DNA of 23,239 nt from contig JAFNGF010000338.1 of assembly GCA_017885385.1 (NCBI GenBank), positions 3,723-26,961 on the forward strand. The letters run 5' to 3'. Below are positions 14,551 to 21,302 of this stretch, piece by piece. Origin of the DNA: Planctomycetota bacterium. Its GTDB lineage: Bacteria > Planctomycetota > Phycisphaerae > Sedimentisphaerales > Anaerobacaceae. How positions within the stretch are numbered: position 1 is the first letter of the stretch; the number at the start of each line of letters is the position of its first letter. A model generated the notes under the pieces. That model worked only from the letters and a program-made list of their open reading frames with translations. It ran no database searches and was not told where the DNA came from. Made by a program: the position numbers and the translations under genes.

Positions 14551-15450
14551 GTGGAACTAACGTGGCTAATGAGATTGAGAATCGCTGCTGCGATGGCCAT
14601 CGGCGTTGTCCTGATCGGCATCCTGGCGTGGCCATTGGCGGCGCTAGACGACCCGCTCGGCCCGGTGCGAGCCGGCAATATAACTCCCGCCGGTGCAACA
14701 ACTTTGGCGATCTTGGCAGCCCTAGCTAATTTCATCGCTTACCTTGTCTGCTGGCCTTACGGGCGAGAAATCGGCCCTCTAGCGGCGCCCTCGGGCCTGG
14801 CAGTCTGGGCAATTCGCTCAGGCAGCATGGCCCAACTAATGCAGCAAAATCCCGCATTTTCGCAGCGCCAGGCCATATTTGCAGTACTCAAGTGGGAGCC
14901 GATTTTCTGGCTGGCCATTGTTGCGGCCGGTTTTGCCGGCGTGATATTAGGCCAAAGGCTCCTGCCAACACAGAATCCTGCTGAGTCCGAGCAGGAGCAT
15001 AAGTCCAATTCCAAGAATTACTTAAATCCGCTCATCGGCCTGGCAGGCTCAGGTCTCATAGCTTTATTCTGTATCACCATATTGGCCCAGGACATAGGAA
15101 TGGCTGATAACACAGTCGGCATGGTTCTGGGCCAGCCAGCCGTCGGACAAATCGTTTTTGCTATCTTAGTTTCATTCGGCCTTGCTGCCTTTGTTGTTAA
15201 GAGATACCTCAATGTCAGCTACCTGTGGCCGATAATTGCCGGTTGCTTGATAACTCTCTTTGCGATAAGTATTTATGCCAGAGCAAACGTCCTGGAGCAT
15301 CTTGCCCAGCGGTGGCCTGCGATGTTCTTTTCCAACGCCGCCATTTCCATATTGCCCGTGCAGATGGTAGCCTTTGGGACATTAGGCTCGATCACCGGCT
15401 ATTGGCTGGCCGTCCGGTATAAATATCGGCGGGAGCATAAGGCCGAATAG
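14551..15450 (+). CDS. Multi-pass membrane protein of unknown function
   Basis: 299 residues from GTG 14551, preceded by CACGGAG. About seven membrane helices are visible at roughly 9-31, 50-68, 115-134, 158-180, 198-217, 224-243 and 264-288; the loops are short except 72-110 and 138-158. No transporter, sensor or enzyme motif is recognisable. The loop at 138-158 is charged (AESEQEHKSNSK), and the C-terminus is basic (KYKYRREHKAE), consistent with a cytoplasmic end. It stands alone between the tcmP remnant and csrA, with more than 300 non-coding bases on each side. I do not recognise the family. Confidence 0.78.
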   Translation: MELTWLMRLRIAAAMAIGVVLIGILAWPLAALDDPLGPVRAGNITPAGATTLAILAALANFIAYLVCWPYGREIGPLAAPSGLAVWAIRSGSMAQLMQQNPAFSQRQAIFAVLKWEPIFWLAIVAAGFAGVILGQRLLPTQNPAESEQEHKSNSKNYLNPLIGLAGSGLIALFCITILAQDIGMADNTVGMVLGQPAVGQIVFAILVSFGLAAFVVKRYLNVSYLWPIIAGCLITLFAISIYARANVLEHLAQRWPAMFFSNAAISILPVQMVAFGTLGSITGYWLAVRYKYRREHKAE

Positions 15451-15699
15451 AAAAGGCAATTTTCATAATCTTTTTTGCTCCCCCTGTTTAGCGTAAGGGC
15501 TATAAATGTAAGCACTTACGCACGCAACGTCTAATAACTGCTCCTACTGCCGGCCGCAAAAGCAAAATTGGTTGTTTTCGGTCTTGGAATTAGCCGAAAT
15601 ATAAATGTGTTTAGAGCTTGTCGCTTGGATGCCGTATTTGAGGTAAGCCCTTTGGGCGGGGCAGGATATCAAGCATTCTAACGAGCCCTTGGTGAACAG
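15451..15699. other. Intergenic stretch before csrA
   Basis: No gene is visible. It contains an inverted repeat GCGTAAG (15491-15497) / CTTACGC (15515-15521) and a small GCCCTTTGGGC hairpin near 15647. Neither has a known role. Confidence 0.45.
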
Positions 15700-15729
15700 T
15701 TGGCTAAATTATGTCGTACTTATTAAAAT
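15700..15729 (+). promoter_or_regulatory. Possible csrA promoter
   Basis: TTGGCT (15700-15705) and TAAAAT (15724-15729) are 18 bases apart and end 27 bases before the csrA start. AAAAGGAG just upstream of ATG 15757 is a strong ribosome-binding site. The promoter call rests only on consensus likeness. Confidence 0.4.
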
Positions 15730-15756
15730 AAAACCAGCCGACAAAAGGAGTTAGCG

Positions 15757-16050
15757 ATGTTGGTTTTAAGCAGACGAAGAGACGAATCAATCATGATCGG
15801 CGATGACGTTGAAATAACTATCGTCGACGTACGTGGGGATAAGGTGCGGCTGGGTATAACCGCACCGAAGAGCATTCCGGTTCACCGCAGAGAAATATAC
15901 GACGCGATCCAGCGGGAAAAAGCCGAAGCAAAGAAAGCCGATGAGCAGCCCGAGAAACCTGCTCGGCGTCAGCCGGAGAAATCCGCTCAGCAGCACGCCG
16001 AAAAGGACCCGCAAGAACAGCCCGAAGAAGAACCCCAGCAGCAGCGATAA
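15757..16050 (+). CDS. csrA: Carbon storage regulator CsrA with an extended charged tail
   Basis: An RNA-binding dimer that blocks or protects mRNAs by binding GGA motifs. Residues 1-60 are a clear CsrA: MLVLSRRRDESIMIGDDVEI at the start, then VRGDKVRLGITAPKSIPVHR and REIYDAIQ. The RNA-contact residues in the first strand (LVLSRR) and the VHRREI segment are present. Unlike the usual 60-75 residues, it continues with about 37 more that are Glu/Lys/Gln/Pro-rich and repetitive (QPEKPARRQPEKSAQQHAEK, then EQPEEEPQQQR), most likely disordered. No flagellar gene (fliW, hag) is adjacent, as csrA often has in other phyla. Confidence 0.95.
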   Translation: MLVLSRRRDESIMIGDDVEITIVDVRGDKVRLGITAPKSIPVHRREIYDAIQREKAEAKKADEQPEKPARRQPEKSAQQHAEKDPQEQPEEEPQQQR

Positions 16051-16090
16051 TAAGACAAGCAGCCAATACATAGTCCTGCCATCAATTTCT

Positions 16091-16126
16091 ACCGCCCGCA
16101 GCCACAATTGTTTCAGTCAGGGCGGT
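16091..16126. terminator. Inverted repeat after csrA
   Basis: ACCGCCC (16091-16097) pairs with GGGCGGT (16120-16126), loop 22 bases, no T-tract. A possible transcript end for csrA, weak. Confidence 0.25.
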
Positions 16127-16243
16127 ATCCTTATGCACCCTTTCCAGAAACGGATGAGTTGTAAAAGCTGTTGAATGGCGCCAGCCCAACTCTTATGATT
16201 AAGCGCAGAGAACACAGTCAGACAATAAAAGGAGGCAGTTGGC

Positions 16244-18037
16244 ATGAGGGCCACAGAATTGACCCGGCGTGATTTTCTAAAAGGCGCCTGCGCAGGCACG
16301 TTGGCGATCTCTTTTGCTCGATGTGGACAGGCTGCACGGATAGATGAACCGCCGAACATCGTGGTCATTTTGACTGATGACCAGGGCTGGGGCGACCTGA
16401 GCGTCCACGGCAACACCAACCTGAAGACGCCGAACGTTGACTCGTTAGCTCGGGACGGAGCCTTATTTGACCGATTTTTCGCCTGTGCACTCTGCGCACC
16501 GACGCGGGCGGAGTTTCTAACGGGCCGATACTATCCGCGCGGTGGCGTGCACGGCGTCACGACCGGAGCGGAACGATTGAACCTCGACGAGAAAACAATC
16601 GCCGACACATTCAAGGCTGCCGGCTATGCTACCGCAGCTTTCGGAAAGTGGCACAACGGCACACAATATCCGTACCATCCAAACGCACGGGGCTTCGACG
16701 AGTTCTACGGCTTCTGCTCCGGACACTGGGGACAATATTTCGACCCGATCCTCGAACACAACGGCAAGATGGTGCGGGGCAAGGGCTTCATCGTTGACGA
16801 CCTAACGGATCACGCCCTGGCGTTTATAGAGCGGAGCAAGGAGCGGCCGCTCTTCTGCTACCTGGCATACAACACACCCCACTCACCATTTCAAGTGCCC
16901 GATCGGTTTTACGACAAATGCAAAGACCGGCGGATCGAAATGCGCAGCCGTGACGCGCAAAAGGAGCAGCTCGACACAACTCGCTGCGTTTTAGCCATGT
17001 GCGAAAACATTGATTGGAACGTCGGGCGAATTCTGGACAAACTGGAGGAATTAAAGCTCTCGGAAAAAACCATCGTGCTTTATTTCGGCGATAACGGACC
17101 AAACAGCTGGCGGTGGAACGGCAATATGAAGGGTCGCAAAGGCTCGATCGACGAGGGGGGCGTCCGCGTACCCTGTATGATTCGCTGGCCGGGCCGCATT
17201 TCGCCGGGCACAAAGATTCCGCAAATCGCCGGCGCTATCGACCTTCTGCCGACTCTGGCGGACATGGCCGGAATTCCAATCGTTGGCGATAAACCTCTCG
17301 ACGGCATCAGTCTGAAGCCCCTGCTTCTCGGAAAGGCTCAAGATTGGCCCGACAGGATGATCTTCTCGCACCAGAACGGGCGTGTCAGCGTCCGCACGCA
17401 GAGGTATCGGCTCGATGATACGGGCAAGCTCTTCGATATGGTCGCTGACCCAGGACAGGACCACGACATTTCAAAGGATAAGCCGCAAGTCGCAGCCAAA
17501 CTCAGCGAAGCAGTCGGCCGGTGGAAGCAAGAAGTGTTGCCCAAATCGCCGAAGGACGATCGGCCCTTCCCGGTCGGGTACGCCGAGTTCCCGACAACGA
17601 TATTGCCTGCCCGCGATGGCGTTCCGCATGGAAACATCCGGCGCAGCGCCAACGCGCCTAATTGCTCCTTCTTTACCAACTGGACGGCTGCCGACGACAA
17701 GATCACCTGGGATATAGAAGTGGCAAGCAGCGGTAAGTATGAGGCGGTGATTTATTACACGTGCGCGGAGCCGGATGCAGGCTCAACGGTCGAGCTGCGT
17801 TTCAAGCAAAGCCGGATTCAAGGTAAAGTCGCCGAGCCGCATGATCCGCCGCTGATTGGCGCCGAATTCGACCGGGTGCCGCGGGCTGGCGAGTCGTATG
17901 TCAAGGATTTCCGGCCGCTTCGCCTGGGCGTCTTTCATTTAGAAACGGGCCGGGGTGAGCTGACCCTTCGCGCGCTTGATGTTCCCGGCAAGCAGGTGAT
18001 GGACGTCCGCGCGGTCGCGCTTACTCTGTTGAAATAG
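16244..18037 (+). CDS. Tat-exported formylglycine-dependent arylsulfatase
   Basis: 597 residues, start ATG 16244 after AAAGGAGG. An N-terminal twin-arginine signal (TRRDFLKGACAGTLAIS) predicts folded export. Sulfatase signs: metal-binding ILTDDQGWGD (42-51), the formylglycine motif C84-A-P-T-R88 followed by LTGR, K135 and H137 in FGKWHNG, H213 in TPHSPF, and DN (283-284) in FGDNGPNSWRWNG. All expected catalytic positions are filled, so activity is plausible; Cys84 needs oxidation by a formylglycine-generating or anaerobic enzyme not encoded here. Residues about 490-597 form an extra beta-rich C-terminal domain (DIEVASSGKYEAVIYYTCAE), probably carbohydrate binding. The likely substrate is a sulfated polysaccharide, as in other planctomycetes. 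Confidence 0.93.
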   Translation: MRATELTRRDFLKGACAGTLAISFARCGQAARIDEPPNIVVILTDDQGWGDLSVHGNTNLKTPNVDSLARDGALFDRFFACALCAPTRAEFLTGRYYPRGGVHGVTTGAERLNLDEKTIADTFKAAGYATAAFGKWHNGTQYPYHPNARGFDEFYGFCSGHWGQYFDPILEHNGKMVRGKGFIVDDLTDHALAFIERSKERPLFCYLAYNTPHSPFQVPDRFYDKCKDRRIEMRSRDAQKEQLDTTRCVLAMCENIDWNVGRILDKLEELKLSEKTIVLYFGDNGPNSWRWNGNMKGRKGSIDEGGVRVPCMIRWPGRISPGTKIPQIAGAIDLLPTLADMAGIPIVGDKPLDGISLKPLLLGKAQDWPDRMIFSHQNGRVSVRTQRYRLDDTGKLFDMVADPGQDHDISKDKPQVAAKLSEAVGRWKQEVLPKSPKDDRPFPVGYAEFPTTILPARDGVPHGNIRRSANAPNCSFFTNWTAADDKITWDIEVASSGKYEAVIYYTCAEPDAGSTVELRFKQSRIQGKVAEPHDPPLIGAEFDRVPRAGESYVKDFRPLRLGVFHLETGRGELTLRALDVPGKQVMDVRAVALTLLK

Positions 18038-18136
18038 TGTGCCATCACCGTCCGGCTATGGCTCGGCGCTCCGCGGAGACGAGTGCCGGCGACGGCTAAA
18101 CAATCGCTAAGGGTTAAATCACCGCCCGTTCGTTTA

Positions 18137-18490
18137 CTACACAGCAACCCTAGGTTGGAGGAGCTCTGTTCTAAGCAGCAGGCCTCGGACTATCCAGGCC
18201 GCACCCACACCTGCCAGGATAAATGATAGGATTGTGTCGGGCCGTGGTGACATCACCAAGCCAAAGGCTATAACCAGCGTCGCCACTCCAAGGCAGATCG
18301 ACTTGATCCACAGCGGACTTTTTTGCCTGGGGTGCACCAGTTCCGACAATGCCATGCCCTTTTCTACCGCTGCCATAATCTGTTTGTGCTCCATACGTTT
18401 TTTCATATAGTACACTACGCCGAGGACTATGACGGGACAGGCAAGGCCGACCAGCACCAAAAGTATTGCAAAACCTTCTTGAATGTGCAT
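18137..18490 (-). CDS. DUF6249-like small membrane protein
   Basis: 117 residues from ATG 18490, with GGAGAAG just upstream. Three membrane helices: 7-29 (AILLVLVGLACPVIVLGVVY), about 61-82 and 86-107. Between the first two is a cytoplasmic loop KKRMEHKQIMAAVEKGMALS, the pattern of DUF6249 proteins. In other bacteria these often sit in ECF sigma/anti-sigma operons; none is here. It follows the 63-residue gene by 43 bases on the same strand, so cotranscription is likely. Function unknown. Confidence 0.75.
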   Translation of the reverse strand: MHIQEGFAILLVLVGLACPVIVLGVVYYMKKRMEHKQIMAAVEKGMALSELVHPRQKSPLWIKSICLGVATLVIAFGLVMSPRPDTILSFILAGVGAAWIVRGLLLRTELLQPRVAV

Positions 18491-18533
18491 TTTTCTTCTC
18501 CTTTCAATTCAAAGAGTTAGTACAAACCTGATT

Positions 18534-18725
18534 TCAAGCTGCCTTGATTCTTACCAAGCCGTTGTGGGTCTTCAGATAGATGTCACCGACACAAACAAGC
18601 TGTCCTGGGTTGACCATATCCACAATCTTTTTCTTGTCTGCTTTGGGCACCACCATCAAAGGCAGGTCTATCCTTATGGAATTATTTTGTATCCATGCCG
18701 GTTGTAGATATTTGCTCGCATTCAT
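18534..18725 (-). CDS. Small unknown protein (63 residues)
   Basis: Starts at ATG 18725 with AGGAAGATG upstream at good distance. The sequence MNASKYLQPAWIQNNSIRID, then VPKADKKKIVDMV and VCVGDIYLKTHNGLVRIKAA has no signal, no membrane segment and no motif I recognise; it looks like a small soluble alpha/beta domain. It probably forms an operon with the DUF6249-like gene 43 bases downstream. Confidence 0.6.
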   Translation of the reverse strand: MNASKYLQPAWIQNNSIRIDLPLMVVPKADKKKIVDMVNPGQLVCVGDIYLKTHNGLVRIKAA

Positions 18726-18981
18726 TTTTCATCTTCCTGAAATACTCGATCCCATATTTGTCTAGTTCTGTTGGTTTTACGCCGAGTTAGTCGAGCCGCA
18801 GTTATAATCGGTTTCAAAAAAATGATTGATTTACTCGCGCCTCTGCTGTTATTTTTGCTTTTTGAGTGTGAATAAAGTTTTGCCAAAAATTCCGTGAAAA
18901 ATTTGAAACCGTTCCGTCGCCTAATACGACTTAGCTTGTTTGGCGACATTGTCTACTACCGTTTGAGAGGATAAATTACAG

Positions 18982-20058
18982 GTGAAGCCGCACAACTTGA
19001 TCATCCTGACTGCCATATTTATCTTTAGCTACGTGACTTTAGCCCGGCCCCAGACAGAACCAGGCAAAGGCGCCACGCCACAGTACCGCACGATGAGATA
19101 CACATCGCGACCAGCAGATGACGCCAGAGCCTGGCAAAGAAATGTCAGGGCCGAGCTTTCTGGAATACTCAAGATAGACGATCTTCTCGCAAAGAGAGGC
19201 GAAATCCCCTTGAACGGCAAAGAGCTCGTTTCCACCTACAGAGGTACGCATCTTGTTAAAGAACTCCAGATTCGCTCCACGCCAGGCAGGAACATCCGAA
19301 TCATCGTCACCGTGCCCAGCTCCAGGAAAGGGCCTGTACCTGCGGTTGTCTGCATAGGCGGACACGGCAGCGATCAATACAGCCCGTATGACGAACCTGG
19401 CCTTTTTTGCCAGGTTGCCAAAGACGGTTCCAAAGCAAAGGCAGATCGCATCTACAGAGGATTCGGCACTATCCTGGCTAAAAGAGGATACGTGACTATC
19501 TCGACAACAGTGAGCCAGCATGAGGTATATGAAAAGGGCCGACTGCTGATGGCAGAGCGATTGTGGGACCTGATTCGCTGTGTTGATTACCTGAAGTCCA
19601 TGCCTGAAGTGGACGGCTCCAGGATCGGTTGTGCCGGACTATCTCTGGGCGGCGAAATGGCCATGTGGTTAGGGGCGATGGATGAAAGAATTGCCGCGAC
19701 CGTCAGCTCCGGCTTTCTGACCACGATGGACAATATGGAGCAGAATCACTGCATGTGCTGGAAATTTGAAGGGCTCAGAGAGCTGGTCGATTATGCAGAC
19801 ATTTATTCTCTGATTGCGCCGCGGCCACTTCAATGCCAGAACGGCCTGCTGGAACCTGCCAGCCAGTTCTACGTTCCGCTCGCCCGCCAGGCGATGGAGG
19901 AAATCAGAGTAATATACAAAGACTTGGACAGGCCAGAGAATGTCGCCCTGGATGTGCATGAAGAAGGGCACGTAATTGATCTGCCGGCTCTATTATATTT
20001 CTTCGAGAAGCACCTTTATCATAACCGCTGGATAGAACCAACAGATGCGAGACCGTAA
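18982..20058 (+). CDS. Exported alpha/beta hydrolase, acetyl xylan esterase-like
   Basis: 358 residues from GTG 18982, after GAGAGGA. A signal peptide spans about 1-22 (LIILTAIFIFSYVTLA). The alpha/beta hydrolase core shows the strand VPAVVCIGGHGSDQYSPYDE with an oxyanion-type GGHG, the nucleophile elbow G-L-S221-L-G, IAPRPLQCQNGLLE before the expected acid (E291 possible), and H330 in EEGHVIDLP. The layout is that of the acetyl xylan esterase / dienelactone hydrolase-like group found in planctomycete polysaccharide degradation. Likely a secreted carbohydrate esterase; the exact substrate is unknown. It converges with the lipoprotein amidotransferase gene. Confidence 0.85.
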   Translation: MKPHNLIILTAIFIFSYVTLARPQTEPGKGATPQYRTMRYTSRPADDARAWQRNVRAELSGILKIDDLLAKRGEIPLNGKELVSTYRGTHLVKELQIRSTPGRNIRIIVTVPSSRKGPVPAVVCIGGHGSDQYSPYDEPGLFCQVAKDGSKAKADRIYRGFGTILAKRGYVTISTTVSQHEVYEKGRLLMAERLWDLIRCVDYLKSMPEVDGSRIGCAGLSLGGEMAMWLGAMDERIAATVSSGFLTTMDNMEQNHCMCWKFEGLRELVDYADIYSLIAPRPLQCQNGLLEPASQFYVPLARQAMEEIRVIYKDLDRPENVALDVHEEGHVIDLPALLYFFEKHLYHNRWIEPTDARP

Positions 20059-20101
20059 GGACAGAAACGGCACATGCGTGGTTTTGTGATACAAAAAAAG
20101 A

Positions 20102-20905
20102 CTACTTCGGCGATGCCGATGCCCGCACCAGAGCACCAAATATTGCGTCGCGATGTTTGAAATCGTTGGTCAGTTCCGGATGCCACTGCACGAACAAGCC
20201 AAATCCTCGGTCGAGCCGTTCCATAGCCTCGATAATCCCATCTTCGCTGCGGGCTGCAACTATCAACCCATTGCCCAGGTCGCCGACAGCCTGGTGATGG
20301 CTCGAAAGAACACGGGCTTGTTCGGTACCGAGGAGCTTGGCTAAAGAGCTGGTAGGCACAATTTTGACCGTATGATATGCGCGGTGGTTCACATCCGTAC
20401 CTACCTGAGAAGGGATGTCCTGGATGAGTGTGCCTCCGGCAACAACATTTGTAAACTGCATTCCCAGGCAAATGCCGAGGATGGGCTTGCCGCTCGCCAG
20501 CCATAGGGCGATCAGCTTGCGCTCGAAATCGTATCGCTGAAGGGGCAGCGGTTTGACCGTCCGGTGGGGCTGCTGCCCGTATGCTGAAGGAGGCACATCG
20601 CCGCCGCCTACCAGGACCAGGCCATCCAGACTCTGCAAATACCGCCGCAGAATCCTGTCATCATCAATGGTCGGCAGCACTACGGGCACACCGCCGGCCT
20701 CGGCGACCGCCTGGACATAAGCGAAATTCACAAGGGTATACGCCATCTTGTCCTGCTCGTCCACCTTGTAGACACTGGTAATACCTATTAGAGGTTCGGT
20801 CTCGGCCAGCGGCGACGGGTCAGCCTGCCGCCCGGCGGGCTGGCTTTGGCAGCCCAGACACACCAGCAAAATCCCAAACCATACTGTCACAAATGCTCTT
20901 TTCAT
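20102..20905 (-). CDS. Lipoprotein class I glutamine amidotransferase (peptidase C26, PuuD-like)
   Basis: 267 residues. The N-terminal signal ends LLVCLGC with lipid Cys19, so the enzyme is predicted to be anchored outside the cytoplasm. The C26 domain follows: PLIGITSVY (39-47), substrate loop VGGGDVPPSAYG, catalytic Cys146 in GICLGMQ, and H242/E244 in QWHPE. Family members such as PuuD hydrolyse gamma-glutamyl-GABA, others folate polyglutamates. Cytoplasmic PuuD has no signal peptide, so this exported version probably cuts gamma-glutamyl peptide bonds in the envelope or of imported compounds (inference). The whole triad is present. Confidence 0.9.
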   Translation of the reverse strand: MKRAFVTVWFGILLVCLGCQSQPAGRQADPSPLAETEPLIGITSVYKVDEQDKMAYTLVNFAYVQAVAEAGGVPVVLPTIDDDRILRRYLQSLDGLVLVGGGDVPPSAYGQQPHRTVKPLPLQRYDFERKLIALWLASGKPILGICLGMQFTNVVAGGTLIQDIPSQVGTDVNHRAYHTVKIVPTSSLAKLLGTEQARVLSSHHQAVGDLGNGLIVAARSEDGIIEAMERLDRGFGLFVQWHPELTNDFKHRDAIFGALVRASASPK

Positions 20906-21171
20906 GGTATGCTTGCATCAATTGTCAGTTTTCCATTGTCAATTGTCAATCTGGTACGGCGAGGATGCTGGTCTTGACAAGTGCAATAAATAAGCCGGCC
21001 TCTGCGTCTAAATTAAGTATTTCTAACGCGCTATGCAACTTCAGTCCAGAGCTGCAAATCATTGAGCTGCAACAAGTTACCTCTTGTTGGAGGATAGGAT
21101 TACACGGAAATCACAATCAAGCGAATTGATTTCAGACCCCTAGTGCGGTATTCTATATATTTTTACGCCCA

Positions 21172-21193
21172 GTCCGCCAGACGTATGGCGGGC
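21172..21193. repeat. Small GCCGCC-type palindrome, copy 2
   Basis: GTCCGCC, AGACGTA, TGGCGGGC. Arms pair with one wobble. The right half TGGCGGGCAA is identical to that of copy 1 at 10632-10641. Confidence 0.55.
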
Positions 21194-21216
21194 AAGCTGT
21201 AGCCGACTCCGTCGAA

Positions 21217-21233
21217 GTCCGCCAGTGGCGGAC
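21217..21233. repeat. Small GCCGCC-type palindrome, copy 3
   Basis: GTCCGCCA, G, TGGCGGAC: a perfect palindrome with eight-base arms around one central base, 23 bases after copy 2. Confidence 0.6.
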
Positions 21234-21302
21234 GAAGGCTGGAAGCGGCTGCGAAGGCTGGATGGCAGAACATAAAGAACACGATTTGGAAAGGAAGATG
21301 AA

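Larger units (their letters stand above)
20906..21302. other. Divergent spacer with several small repeats
   Basis: No gene is supported. From 20919 to about 20951 the sequence repeats ATTGTCA three times (including CAATTGTCAA, a palindrome). GCCGCC-type palindromes follow at 21172-21193 and 21217-21233, then CGAAGGCTGG twice (21233-21242 and 21252-21261). GGAAAG just before 21303 is the ribosome-binding site of the next gene. Confidence 0.55.

Noticed and set aside
16517..17464. Several long reverse open frames inside the arylsulfatase gene
   Set aside because: They are by-products of the GC-rich codon use of the sulfatase; their translations are rich in Arg, Cys and Ser and lack motifs.
18722..18949. 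Reverse open frame of 75 codons overlapping the 63-residue gene start by four bases (ATGA)
   Set aside because: Very basic, low-complexity translation (RIRRRNGFKFF, SHSKSKNNSRG), no ribosome-binding site before 18949, no family features. The overlap looks accidental, though a coupled leader is not fully excluded.
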